Of a DNA stretch of 51,805 nucleotides, positions 24,122 to 33,069 are shown piece by piece. Source of the DNA: Acidimicrobiaceae bacterium (GTDB taxonomy: Bacteria > Actinomycetota > Acidimicrobiia > Acidimicrobiales > Bog-793); the NCBI GenBank assembly GCA_003140595.1, contig PLKG01000163.1, positions 1-51,805 of the forward strand. Direction: 5' to 3'. Made by a program: the position numbers and the translations under genes. A model generated the notes under the pieces. The model was not told the DNA's origin, ran no database searches, and saw only the letters and a program-made list of their open reading frames with translations. The number at the start of each line of letters is the position of its first letter. The first letter of the stretch is position 1.

Positions 24122-25065
24122 TGAGCCGCCTTGGCGGCTTCTGTGCGCACGAAAGCCTGCTCGACTTGGCGATCCGCGCCAATGGCCGCCCGTGCGACGG
24201 CGTCTGCGAACAGGTTCGTGCCGATCGCGAGCAGGGCGATGAGGGCAGCGGGCACGATCACGGCCCAAGGGTTCGTCTGCAGGCCGATCCGGTTCTCGCT
24301 GATCATGTTCCCCCAGCTCGGAGCCGGAGGCTGCTGCCCGAAGCCGAGGAACGAGAGCCCGGCGATGATGACGATCGAGTAGGTGAGCCGCAGCCCGAGC
24401 TCGACCATGAGCGGGCTGACGAGGTTCGGCAGAATCTCGCCCGTGATGATTCGGGTCGGCTTGACGCCCTGTAGCTCGACGGCTTTCACATAGTCACGCT
24501 CGGCGATGTCGAGCGCGGCCGCGCGCATCACGCGGGCCACTTGGGGCACGTGCCCGAGACCGACCGCAAGCACGATGAGCCAAAGCTTGGGACCGACGGT
24601 CCCCACGATCAGCAGAGCCAGGACGATTGCCGGGAACGCGAGGAAGACGTCCATGCCGCGCATGATCACCGTGTCGGTGCGCCCGCCGAGATAGGCAGCC
24701 TCGATGCCTTGGAAGGCACCGAAACTGACCCCGATCACCGTTGCCGCCACCGCCATCACGAGCAGAACCCACCCGCCCGCGAGCACGCGCGACAATACGT
24801 CGCGACCGAGGTAGTCGCCGCCCAAGAGCGCCTGGACGGAAGGCTTCTGAAGCGGCGCGTAGAGGAAGGCCGTGGGCGAGCACGGCGTCCAGATGGCCCC
24901 GACGACGGCGACCAGCGCGACCAGGCCGGCGAGAGACAACCCGATCGCTCCACGACGACTCGCTGCTGCCCGGTGCAGCAAGGTCAGCCACTCATGCCGG
25001 CGCAGCTGGTTCGGCGATGCGGCCGCGCTCGCAGCGGGACGTCCAGACTGGGTCGCCGAGGTCAC
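24118..25065 (-). CDS. Dpp/Opp-type ABC permease (DppC-like)
   Basis: 315 residues with about six membrane helices. It contains the BPD_transp_1 EAA loop in ALDIAERDYVKAVELQGVKP and GEILPNLVSPLMVELGLRL, and the N-terminal OppC_N segment. The GDYLGRDVLSRVLAG motif is typical of the DppC subunit. The GTG start overlaps the stop of the partner permease (GTGA), and its own stop overlaps the ATPase start. An in-frame extension upstream of this GTG is antisense-like and not part of the gene. Confidence 0.93.
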   Translation of the reverse strand: MTSATQSGRPAASAAASPNQLRRHEWLTLLHRAAASRRGAIGLSLAGLVALVAVVGAIWTPCSPTAFLYAPLQKPSVQALLGGDYLGRDVLSRVLAGGWVLLVMAVAATVIGVSFGAFQGIEAAYLGGRTDTVIMRGMDVFLAFPAIVLALLIVGTVGPKLWLIVLAVGLGHVPQVARVMRAAALDIAERDYVKAVELQGVKPTRIITGEILPNLVSPLMVELGLRLTYSIVIIAGLSFLGFGQQPPAPSWGNMISENRIGLQTNPWAVIVPAALIALLAIGTNLFADAVARAAIGADRQVEQAFVRTEAAKAAQ

Positions 25066-26174
25066 GTCGGGATCCTCCGTCGTGGCGACAACAGCAGCGC
25101 GAGCACGTCGGTGGTGATGTTCACGACTACGTAGAACGCGGCCAGGACGACCACGATGAACTGGATGACCGGGATGTCGCGGTCGGTCACTGCGTTGACG
25201 AGGCCCTGGCCGATTCCGGGAAAGTCGAACACTTCTTCGACGAGCACAATCCCTCCGGCGAGGCGTAGGAACGTGAGGCCGACCACCTGGATCGTGGGCG
25301 GCAATGCGTTCGGGAGGGCATGTTGCACGAGAACGCGCCAGCGCGGCACACCCTTCAAGCGGGCCATCTCGACGTAGGGCGACTCGAGCGCCTCGAGGGT
25401 GGCGGCGCGGGTCATCCGGTACACGTAGGGGATCGTGACGATTGTGAGGCTGAGCGCCGGCAGAACGAGCAGGCGGGGGGCTTGGAGGATGTTCTCTCCG
25501 GGAGTGAGCAGCGACACGCCTGGGAACAGGTGGAAGACGACAGTCGAAAACAAGATGACGACACCGATGGCGACGACGAACTCGGGCACGGCGAGCACGG
25601 CAAGGGCCCCGACGGTCATCGAGTTGTCTAGGAGGCTCCCGTGGCGCAGGGCCGCGACCGCACCAAGCGCGATCCCGAGCACGCTGCCGGTGACCCCGCT
25701 CACCGCCACCAGAACTGCCGAGTTCAACAGCCGCGGCTCGACGAGCCGCCACACCGGCTCGCTGTTGGCGAGACTCGCCCCGAGGCGGCCGACCGGGAGA
25801 CCCGAGAGCCACCCCCAGTACTGGGACCACCAGCCTCGATTGAGGCCCAGCTCCAGCTCGAGGGCGCGGATCCGTTGTGGCGTCGCTGAGAAGCCGAGTA
25901 TCGCCCGCGCCGCGTTGCCGGGCAGGAGCTGGGTAGCAGCGAACACGACCAAGGAGACCAGGAACAGCGTGATGATCCCCTGGCCGGTCCGTCCGGCGAC
26001 GAGGGACACGATGGGGTGAGCCCGCGCGTAGGCCCGGCGCCGGGCCCCCGCGCCGGCGAACATCGGTTGATACCGGCCGCCCTCACGCCCGCCGTCCGCA
26101 GGATCACTGAGCCGCGCCGCGCCAAGGCCGGTGTCGGCCGATTGCGGTGCGCCGGCGTGAGGGTGGTCGCCCAT
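25062..26174 (-). CDS. Dpp/Opp-type ABC permease (DppB-like)
   Basis: 370 residues. A 55-residue hydrophilic N-terminal extension precedes the first helix (GQGIITLFLVSLVVFAATQL). The remaining DppB-type permease has the EAA loop ATLEALESPYVEMARLKGVP followed by ALPNALPPTIQVVGLTFLRL and LVEEVFDFPGIGQGLVNAV, the family signature. The extension is longer than usual, and a downstream start cannot be excluded. It begins 19 bases after the solute-binding protein gene and overlaps the second permease. Confidence 0.92.
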   Translation of the reverse strand: MGDHPHAGAPQSADTGLGAARLSDPADGGREGGRYQPMFAGAGARRRAYARAHPIVSLVAGRTGQGIITLFLVSLVVFAATQLLPGNAARAILGFSATPQRIRALELELGLNRGWWSQYWGWLSGLPVGRLGASLANSEPVWRLVEPRLLNSAVLVAVSGVTGSVLGIALGAVAALRHGSLLDNSMTVGALAVLAVPEFVVAIGVVILFSTVVFHLFPGVSLLTPGENILQAPRLLVLPALSLTIVTIPYVYRMTRAATLEALESPYVEMARLKGVPRWRVLVQHALPNALPPTIQVVGLTFLRLAGGIVLVEEVFDFPGIGQGLVNAVTDRDIPVIQFIVVVLAAFYVVVNITTDVLALLLSPRRRIPT

Positions 26175-26193
26175 CAGGAGCTCGGCTTGAGGG

Positions 26194-27780
26194 CTATGAG
26201 AGCCACATGCTCTTGAAGCCGTAGGCCCCGAGAGGAAGGCCCGTCTTGCTCGAAGTCACTCCGTGCACGCGCGACGCGTAGCCGTCGATGACGGGGTTGA
26301 AGTAGGGGATGATGTAGCCGCTCGCTGTTCCCGAGTACTCCATTTGCTGCATCTCGTGGGCGATCTCCGCCCGCTTGTGCTCGTCCAGCGTGGCAACTGC
26401 CTTCTTGTACAGGCTGGTGTAGGCCGCGTTGTTCGTGTGGCACTCGTTGAAGGGGGCCCCGGCGAGAGTGCCCTGCAGGACGTTCGAGAAGTACGGGTAG
26501 TAATTCCAGTAGTCCTGGGCGAATGTCCAGCTGAGGTAGTTCGGACCGAAGAATTCCGAGCTCGTGACCTCCTTCAGGTTCACCGTCACGCCGGCCTGCG
26601 CCGCCTGCTGCTTTAGGACCTGGGCCACCTGCACGGTTCCCGAGCCGATGGCGCTCGTCACCAAGGTGACCGACAGGTGGGTATGTCCCGCCTTGGTGAG
26701 CAGGCTCTTGGCCTGCTCGATGTCCTGCTCACGCTGGGGAAGCGCCGAGTCGTAAGCGGCGTCCCACAGACCGAACACGTCGTTGCCGACTTTGCCGTTG
26801 CCGCTGAAGACGGTCCTCAGCATTGCGTTGCGATCGCAGATGAGGCGGAAGGCCTGACGCACGCGGACGTCGTTGAACGGCGGCTGGTCGACTCGCATCG
26901 TGAAGGGCGTGTAGCCACCGCCCTTGGTGATGATCACGTTGTTCCCGCCCGATCGGACCGGGGCGATCGAGTCCGCTGAGAGGAGGTCGATGACATCGAG
27001 CGTGCCGCCTCCCAGCCCGTTGACCTGGCTCACCTCGTCGGGGAGATCGCTTATGACGAGCCGGTCTATGTAGGGCAGGCCACTCTCCCAGTAGTTCTTG
27101 TTCTTCACGAAGGTGCTCTGTTGGCCGGCGGTGAACGACTCGTACTTGAAGGGACCGGTGCCGATCGGGTGCTTCAGGTCGAAGCCCACCGGCACGACGA
27201 AGAAGTCGTACGAGGCGAGAATGTCCGCCAGCGGTGAGAACGGCGTGAGGCACGGGATCTGGATTGTGTACTTGTCGATCTTCTTCGCGTGGGCAATGTC
27301 GAGGGCTTTGAGCGATATGGCACCAAGTGCGGGGGTCTTCGGGCTCACGATCCGCTGGAAGGTGAACAACACGTCATCTGCGCTAAGCGTCTTGCCGTTG
27401 TGGAACTCGATGTCCGGCTTCACCCGAATCGTCCACTTCATGGCGTCGCTGCTCGCCTCGAGCTCGTCGGCGAGGCTCAACACGGGATGAGCATCGAGAT
27501 CGAAGTCAACCAAGGGGTTGAACAAGGAATACACCCTGGCACCGTCGACGAGGTTCACCCAGTTCTGCGGGTCGAGGGTGTCTGAGCTACTACCGCCACT
27601 CAGGCCGGCTTGTAACGTCCCGCCACGCTTGACACGCGGCGACGCCGCGGTCGTGGCGCTCGATCTCGCGGTACGCCGGCGGCTCAGGTCTGCCAGGCTC
27701 CCGGTTCCGACGAGCGCCGCGCCTTGTGCGGCATAGCGGAGCAGATCCCTCCTGCTCAGTTCGAATTCGCGTTCGGTCAT
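26194..27780 (-). CDS. Family 5 extracellular solute-binding protein, Tat signal
   Basis: 528 residues. The N-terminus LSRRDLLRYAAQGAALVGTG is a twin-arginine signal without an obvious lipobox. The mature part follows SBP_bac_5: GGTLQAGLSGGSSSDTLDPQ, the LDAHPVLSLADELEAS and FHNGKTLSADDVLFTFQRI motifs, and VRQAFRLICDRNAML. Family members bind peptides, but also oligosaccharides, opines and nickel chelates. The start is ATG with AAGGAG seven bases upstream. It heads the transporter part of the operon, 11 bases after the SIS gene, and the sugar-enzyme neighbours suggest a sugar-containing ligand. Confidence 0.93.
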   Translation of the reverse strand: MTEREFELSRRDLLRYAAQGAALVGTGSLADLSRRRTARSSATTAASPRVKRGGTLQAGLSGGSSSDTLDPQNWVNLVDGARVYSLFNPLVDFDLDAHPVLSLADELEASSDAMKWTIRVKPDIEFHNGKTLSADDVLFTFQRIVSPKTPALGAISLKALDIAHAKKIDKYTIQIPCLTPFSPLADILASYDFFVVPVGFDLKHPIGTGPFKYESFTAGQQSTFVKNKNYWESGLPYIDRLVISDLPDEVSQVNGLGGGTLDVIDLLSADSIAPVRSGGNNVIITKGGGYTPFTMRVDQPPFNDVRVRQAFRLICDRNAMLRTVFSGNGKVGNDVFGLWDAAYDSALPQREQDIEQAKSLLTKAGHTHLSVTLVTSAIGSGTVQVAQVLKQQAAQAGVTVNLKEVTSSEFFGPNYLSWTFAQDYWNYYPYFSNVLQGTLAGAPFNECHTNNAAYTSLYKKAVATLDEHKRAEIAHEMQQMEYSGTASGYIIPYFNPVIDGYASRVHGVTSSKTGLPLGAYGFKSMWLS

Positions 27781-27791
27781 CCGACTGCTCC

Positions 27792-28850
27792 TTATCTTGA
27801 GGGCCCGGTCAGGGGCGACTGTTGAACTTGCTCGACAGCTACGCGAGCGGTCGATTTGTAGGTGGCGAACCAATCCGGACTGTCCGGGTCCCGGTCCTGT
27901 GCGAGGGCCAGTCCGATGGCAAAGGCGAGGGGGTGAGCAAAATGGGCCGCCGCGGCACAGCGCCCGTCGAGCCCGTCGGGCCAAGGTGCCTCGGCGACGG
28001 TCGCTCCTGTCCTGGAGCAGATCTCGACGGCCTCGTCAGCTACTGGATCCCGACCGACCGGCAAGGCCAGGACGAATTGCCCGCGTCCGAGTGCGTACAT
28101 GCCAGAGGTGGCTCCTTCGCGGGTCTCCATGCCCTCAGCAGGTATGCCTGCCACCTCCTTCAGCAGCAACGCCGCCTCCGAGGCCGCAACAAGGCCATGA
28201 CCAGTGCCGAAAACGACTGCAGCGCGTGGCGTGTCGAGACCACTACCGAGCACGTCCGCCCACTCGAGCGCCCCCGTCAGCTGGTCGCTCAGTGCCGCCG
28301 GCATGGCGGCGGCGGCGGCGCGAAGCGACGAATCGCCTGACGCTCGGCCGAGCACGTCGAGAGCCACCGTCGCAGCACCGAGGTAGGCCTGTGTGTGCGT
28401 AACAGCGCGTTGGTGGCGCACCTGGACGATGGCGACGGCATCGGCCCGGGTCGCCAGCGTCGACGAAGCGGTCGAGGTCACCAGACCGAATCCACCGGCG
28501 CGCGGTCGGCCGCTGTCAAGCTCGACGAGGTCACGCAGTTCCCCCGAGGCTGAGAAAGCAAGCAAGAGGTCGTCGGGGCGCAGCACGAAAGTGCCCGCGG
28601 CGAGCAGGCCGGCAGGGACCGCGACCACCGGCGCCCGCAGCGACGTGGAGAGTGACGCCAAGAACAAGGTGGTCGAGACGTAGAAAGAAGCGCCGTTCCC
28701 GGTGGCGACGATCCGCCCGAAACGTTTTGAGAAGAGGAGATCGGCGAGCTCGCCATGACCGTCGGCGACGTCAAGTGTTGCCGCCAGGGTCTCGGGCGTT
28801 TCGCACAGTTCCTGCCACAGTGCGGTGCGTGTGACATCAAGTGTTGTCAA
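27792..28850 (-). CDS. SIS-domain protein (GlmS/FrlB/AgaS-like isomerase or deglycase)
   Basis: 352 residues with two SIS folds. The first has FGRIVATGNGASFYVSTTLFLA and LLLAFSASGELRDLVEL. The second has AAVVFGTGHGLVAASEAALLLKEVAGIPAEGMETREGATSGMYAL, matching the ring-opening Glu/His region of GlmS-like isomerases and sugar-amine deglycases. The GTG/ATG-less start is TTG, with AGGAGG seven bases upstream, overlapping the stop of the kinase gene (TTGA). In the operon it could act on a phosphorylated amino- or amine-linked sugar made by the ROK kinase. Exact reaction unknown. Confidence 0.85.
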   Translation of the reverse strand: MTTLDVTRTALWQELCETPETLAATLDVADGHGELADLLFSKRFGRIVATGNGASFYVSTTLFLASLSTSLRAPVVAVPAGLLAAGTFVLRPDDLLLAFSASGELRDLVELDSGRPRAGGFGLVTSTASSTLATRADAVAIVQVRHQRAVTHTQAYLGAATVALDVLGRASGDSSLRAAAAAMPAALSDQLTGALEWADVLGSGLDTPRAAVVFGTGHGLVAASEAALLLKEVAGIPAEGMETREGATSGMYALGRGQFVLALPVGRDPVADEAVEICSRTGATVAEAPWPDGLDGRCAAAAHFAHPLAFAIGLALAQDRDPDSPDWFATYKSTARVAVEQVQQSPLTGPSR

Positions 28851-29767
28851 GCGACTGCCTCCTGTCCTGCTGCTGAATTGGCTCGTTGAACCCGCTCGGC
28901 TTCGATTGCAGCGCCGAGCAGTGCGGCATCGGGCCCGCAGCGTCCGATCTGAACGTCCAGCCCGGAGACGATTCCGGGTGGGCCAACACGCAACATCTCC
29001 GAGCGTGCCGGCGTCACCAGCAGCTCGCCGGCGAGTGACAGACCACCGGTCACGACAACTAGGTCGGGGAAGGTCATCGCCGCCCACGATGCGAGGGCGC
29101 GTCCCAATGCCCGGCCCGCCCGGTTGACCAACTCGGTCGCACCGGGGTTCGTTTCCCGAGCCGCTTCGCAGATGGCAGCCGCGTCGTTGAAGCCGAACTG
29201 GGCGCCGTCACGGGCCAGTGCCCGACCCGAGCACGTCGCCTCGAGACATCCTCGTCCTCCGCAGGTGCACTCGGGACCCTCGGGGTCGACCACAACATGG
29301 CCCGCGTCACCCAGACATCCTCCTGCCAGGTCGACAACGGTACCGTCGGCGACCAGGGCAGCATTGGCGCCTGTCCCGAGACAGACGCACAGGAGCCTGT
29401 CCGGGATGCCTGCGGCGGCCGCTTCCGCCACGGCCGCCGCGGCTATGTCAGGCACGACGCTCATCGGGCGGCCGTCCATCAACGGTCCCAACGCGTCGAC
29501 AAAGTCCATTCCAACGAAACCAGGAATGTAGATCCCAGGCAGGACACGTCCGGCGTCATCGAGGAACCCGGGGAAGGCGACACCGAGTGCACCATCAGCC
29601 GCGGACGGCTCGAGCGCACCGAGAGCGGCCCGGAGCGTCTCTGTTGCCTGCGCCGGCGCGATTGCCCCGCTGAGCTCAAGACGCGCCCGACGTACGATCG
29701 CGCCGTCCTGAACGCGTGCGGCGCGAATACCGCTTCCTCCAATGTCGAGCACGACCACTGCTGACAT
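28847..29767 (-). CDS. ROK-family sugar kinase
   Basis: 306 residues. Phosphate-1 motif VLDIGGSGIRAARV; catalytic Asp in VVPDIAAAAVAEA (unusual spacing of the usual DNDANxAA); phosphate-2 LCVCLGTGANAALV; ROK zinc motif CTCGGRGCLEATCSG; and adenosine motif VVTGGLSLAGELL. The Asp is present but the following Asn/Ala context differs from GlcNAc and glucokinases. ATG 29767 is used, with GTG three bases earlier as alternative. It follows the ROK regulator and overlaps the SIS gene, giving a kinase plus isomerase/deglycase pair. Confidence 0.88.
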   Translation of the reverse strand: MSAVVVLDIGGSGIRAARVQDGAIVRRARLELSGAIAPAQATETLRAALGALEPSAADGALGVAFPGFLDDAGRVLPGIYIPGFVGMDFVDALGPLMDGRPMSVVPDIAAAAVAEAAAAGIPDRLLCVCLGTGANAALVADGTVVDLAGGCLGDAGHVVVDPEGPECTCGGRGCLEATCSGRALARDGAQFGFNDAAAICEAARETNPGATELVNRAGRALGRALASWAAMTFPDLVVVTGGLSLAGELLVTPARSEMLRVGPPGIVSGLDVQIGRCGPDAALLGAAIEAERVQRANSAAGQEAVA

Positions 29768-29881
29768 CACGAAGCCCTCGGTTCATCCAGAGGCCGAGAT
29801 CCCTGGGTATCTGTGGTGACTGTCGAAACGCACTCCATGTGACAGATCCTCCGTCGAACCTTGGCGAGGTCGTCGCCGGGA

Positions 29882-31066
29882 CTAGATCGCCGCTTCCACA
29901 ACCTGAACGTCGGCAAGCGTTCCCCTGCAGGCGGCGAGCGCGGCCCCGATAACGACGCGGTCGTCGCCCAATGACGAGAACTGCACCTCCGGCATGCTCG
30001 GCACCAAGCAGCGCACGTGTCCGGTGACCTGATCGAGCATCGCCTGGCCTCCGAGCTCGATCCAACCGGACAGCAGAACAACCTCGGGGTCCAGGAGAGC
30101 AATCGAAGAGGCGAGGGCGGCCCCGATCGTTCGCACAAGTTGGTCCGAAATGTCATCGGAGAGCTTGAAAGCGCCACGCGAACGCACGAGCTGGTGTACG
30201 AGCCGAGCCGTCTGTTCCTCGCAGAGCGCGGGATCGATCCCGTCACGACGGGCATCCTCGGCCACGAGTTCGAAGAGCTTGCCTTCCAGTGCCCCAACAC
30301 CGTGGTATGCACCCTCGGCCCCGAAGGCGTCGGTCACCATATAACCGACTTCGCCGGCCGCTCCTCGTCCGCGATAGATCTTCCCGTCCAGGAGGACCGC
30401 CCCACCGAGGCCTTCGGCGAAAGTCATGAGAATGGCATCGCGGGCCTTGGTCGCGGCTCCACGGTCGACCTCGGCGGCGAGGGCAAAAGCCACGTCATTG
30501 TCGATGAAGACCGGCATGCGCAAGTAGCCGTTGAGAAGCGCACCGAACTCGACTCCTTCCCAGCCGAAGAGCGGAGCGATCTGCACGTGCCCCGTAATCG
30601 GGTTGACGACGCCGGGCACGCCTACCCCTGCCCCGAGCACATGGGCCGGGGCGCAACGTGAGGTCGCCTCGAGGACGTAGTCGGCAAGAAGCTCGGCAAT
30701 ACGCCCGGTACTCGGAGCCCGAGACGGAACTGCAAGTACGCGGGATTCGACGAGCTCACCGGAGAGCCGCATGAGACCGACACGGAAGCCCTCTGCCGAG
30801 GCGAGATCACATCCGACAAAGAGCACGTCGTCTGTGAACCGGACCAAGCGCCCAGGCCGGCCGAGATCGGACGGCACCCTTCCTTCCTCGCGGACCAGCC
30901 CGTCCCCGATGAGATCCGAAACGATCGCCGACACCGAAGCTGGGCTGATCGACGTGAAGCGAACCAGGTCCGCACGCGAGAGTGACCCATGGTCACGGAT
31001 CGCACTAATTACAATGCTGCGATTCAGGCCCCGCATGAGCTCCGGAGTACCTCGTCTGCGTGGCAT
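29882..31066 (-). CDS. ROK-family transcriptional regulator (NagC/XylR type)
   Basis: 394 residues. An N-terminal winged helix (LMRGLNRSIVISAIRDHGSL, SRADLVRFTSISPASVSAIV, LGRPGRLVRF) is fused to a ROK sugar-binding domain (VGCDLASAEGFRVGLM, GVGVPGVVNPITG, VFIDNDVAFALAAEVDRGAA, AEGLGGAVLLDGKIYRGRGAAGEVGYM). The zinc-motif cysteines of ROK kinases are not conserved, so it is a regulator and not a kinase. ATG 31066 is chosen because a TATAGT box ends six bases upstream (leaderless). As first gene of the cluster it probably represses it until its sugar ligand is present. Confidence 0.92.
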   Translation of the reverse strand: MPRRRGTPELMRGLNRSIVISAIRDHGSLSRADLVRFTSISPASVSAIVSDLIGDGLVREEGRVPSDLGRPGRLVRFTDDVLFVGCDLASAEGFRVGLMRLSGELVESRVLAVPSRAPSTGRIAELLADYVLEATSRCAPAHVLGAGVGVPGVVNPITGHVQIAPLFGWEGVEFGALLNGYLRMPVFIDNDVAFALAAEVDRGAATKARDAILMTFAEGLGGAVLLDGKIYRGRGAAGEVGYMVTDAFGAEGAYHGVGALEGKLFELVAEDARRDGIDPALCEEQTARLVHQLVRSRGAFKLSDDISDQLVRTIGAALASSIALLDPEVVLLSGWIELGGQAMLDQVTGHVRCLVPSMPEVQFSSLGDDRVVIGAALAACRGTLADVQVVEAAI

Positions 31067-31072
31067 TCCTTT

Positions 31073-31100
31073 ACTATACGAAATAACTTCGCCTTTGCAA
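31073..31100 (-). promoter_or_regulatory. Leaderless promoter of the ROK-regulator operon
   Basis: On the minus strand TTGCAA (31100-31095), a 16-base spacer and TATAGT (31078-31073) precede the ATG by six bases. The predicted transcription start coincides with the start codon. Confidence 0.6.
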
Positions 31101-31131
31101 TAGTCCCCCGTCCGACCAGCTCGAGGGGGCC

Positions 31132-31260
31132 GCCGCAATATCGTCCCGACCAGGATCGACGATTCGACGGAGCCCATGGGCAGAGCTGGACCGGTCCGGG
31201 ATCAGGACGGGCTTTCCCCCGAACCGGGTGAAGATGCCCCTGGTCTCTCCGATCGAGACA
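31132..31260 (+). pseudogene. Decayed copy of the small gene at 33070, with its upstream region
   Basis: About 80 bases (31132-31211) align to 33026-33102, including the upstream region (GCCGC..TATC.TC..ACCAGG), the CCATGGGCA start context, and the codons for LDRSGIR. A one-base insertion after the ATG shifts the frame (CAGAGCTGGA versus CAATCTGGA), and similarity fades beyond this. The rest of the 31067-31421 spacer holds nothing else recognisable. Confidence 0.5.
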
Positions 31261-31421
31261 GGCCGACGGGACATGACTGACCGACTGAGTGACCTCCTTG
31301 GCACCCACCTGGACGCGGCGATTTGCTACCGGTGTCCTTACTCGTCGCGCCAGGTCCCGCCGTCAGAGGACTCGTGGCCTACCTTTGCTCCTGGTCCACT
31401 CCACTGCCGGGAGCACTCCAC

Positions 31422-32765
31422 TCACAGGGAAGGAGAAGTCTCAGCACCCTTGGGCAGGTTCATGAACGGCACCGAGGTCTCACCGGATTTCGCGTCCCTG
31501 AGCCGGTAGAGGACCTCACCAGCATCGGGTACGACCAGCGTGCCGGGTTCTGCCGCCCACACGGCCGGGTCGACCCGGTCCGGGTCTAGGTAGTCGAGAT
31601 TGACGGAGCGGACCACGGCTTCTGGGATCCCGGTGGCGAGGGTCACCGTGACCCGGGGACGCTCGCCTGCAACTGGATCGTAGGTACCCACGCCACGGAG
31701 CTGGGTACTGTGCGCGAGGTCGCCCCAATGCCGGTCGTTGAAGCGGTCCCACTGCTTCACGAAATAATCCCGACAGTGGTAACCGATCTCGAGCATCTGC
31801 GGGTGCATGGCACTGAGCTGGGTGATGTGGGGTGCGTAGAGGACGACCTGGCCGCCGTCGGCGACGATCGGCTCGACCTTGTAGAAGCCCTTGGCACCGG
31901 TCCACATGTCGTCGTACCTTGTCGCAAGCAGCGAGAGGACCCGGCCGACGGGCGCGTCGAGATACCGGATGTGCGACTCGGCCGACACCCCGACGGCCGC
32001 GGCCCAGGCCGCTTGCGGATCGCCGAACGCGATGGAGTGGAGGGAACCGGCCGGCGATCCCGTCACGACGCAGAGTGCCAGGCATTCGCCCGGGATCATC
32101 GACGCCGCCTCGTCTATGAGCGCGCGTACCGGTGTGGTACCGCGCGTGCCGATGATCTCGGTGCTCGTGATCAGGGCGCCCAGCCAGTGCGACAGGTCGA
32201 TGAACTCGCGCCCCGACACACCTGGAAAGAGGTACTTGTTGCCTCCCGAGAAACCGACGACCTCATGAGGGAAAACCGGGCCGACGATGAGGGTGACGTC
32301 GTGTTCGATGACGGCGCGGTTGACCTGCACGTCGACCGCCTTGTTCAGCCGCCCGCCAGACAGTTCCGCAACCCGGTCGGCAGGGATGGAGCCGAGAGCC
32401 ACTAGAGCAGAATCGTCCCACCATTGGTGATTGAGAACCGTCGTCGACGGGTAACGATCGCTGGCCATTCCAGGCTCATAGCCGAGGTGAACGGCCAGCG
32501 CCCCTTCGGTCATCTTTGCGTGCGTACCGAGCGCGACGACCACCGTCAGGCGGGTTACACGGCCGTGCAGCGCACCGTGCACGGCCTTCATGAGCACCGG
32601 GAGCGGGCAACTCCGCGTGGCGTCGGGTACGAGCACGCAGACGCTGCGACCCTCTAATTGAGCCCCTTGGAGCTGCTCGTGCACGAACGCCCGGATCTGG
32701 TTCTCGGTGAGGAGCTCGGAGCACCCTCCGATCTGCGTTATGCCGAGACGCGACGTTTCGACCAT
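31422..32765 (-). CDS. larA: LarA-family nickel-pincer racemase/epimerase homologue
   Basis: 447 residues. Motifs PDATRSCP, ALGTHAKM (H82), and HEVVGFSGGNKYLFPG followed by LSHW. H167, K177 and H193 reproduce the 10- and 16-residue spacings of His174, Lys184 and His200 in lactobacillar LarA, so the catalytic His and the Lys that anchors the nickel-pincer nucleotide are present. Members racemise or epimerise 2-hydroxy acids; lactate is one substrate among several in the family. No larB, larC or larE cofactor genes are in the window. ATG has AAGGGG upstream. It is a single gene upstream of, and possibly read into, the ROK cluster. Confidence 0.88.
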   Translation of the reverse strand: MVETSRLGITQIGGCSELLTENQIRAFVHEQLQGAQLEGRSVCVLVPDATRSCPLPVLMKAVHGALHGRVTRLTVVVALGTHAKMTEGALAVHLGYEPGMASDRYPSTTVLNHQWWDDSALVALGSIPADRVAELSGGRLNKAVDVQVNRAVIEHDVTLIVGPVFPHEVVGFSGGNKYLFPGVSGREFIDLSHWLGALITSTEIIGTRGTTPVRALIDEAASMIPGECLALCVVTGSPAGSLHSIAFGDPQAAWAAAVGVSAESHIRYLDAPVGRVLSLLATRYDDMWTGAKGFYKVEPIVADGGQVVLYAPHITQLSAMHPQMLEIGYHCRDYFVKQWDRFNDRHWGDLAHSTQLRGVGTYDPVAGERPRVTVTLATGIPEAVVRSVNLDYLDPDRVDPAVWAAEPGTLVVPDAGEVLYRLRDAKSGETSVPFMNLPKGAETSPSL

Positions 32766-33069
32766 CTCACACCCCTTAGTCCCCAGCGGGGTCCGCGGTG
32801 ACCGGCCGTTGGTGGCCCGCCGGTTGGAGCCACTGTACGCGTGTTGCCGGGCTCGGACGGGACCGCACCTGGACTGACGGCGGGCGGGCCGGTAGCCCGA
32901 CGAGGCCATTCACCTGTCGCCGTGCCACTGTCGGAGAGGAGGCTTCAGGCACGCCCCGGAGCAGCGACAGCAGTCTCTTCTGTCCGCTGAGCAGTCGCGA
33001 CGCCTCCGATTCTGCCCCGTATGACGCCGCGGTATCATCGCCTACCAGGTCAACGATGCGAGGCAGGCC
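32766..33069. other. Intergenic spacer between larA and a small divergent gene
   Basis: 304 bases without a convincing gene. The right part (from about 33026) is the half of the duplicated segment shared with 31132-31211. The larA promoter is expected here, but no strong box was identified. Confidence 0.4.
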
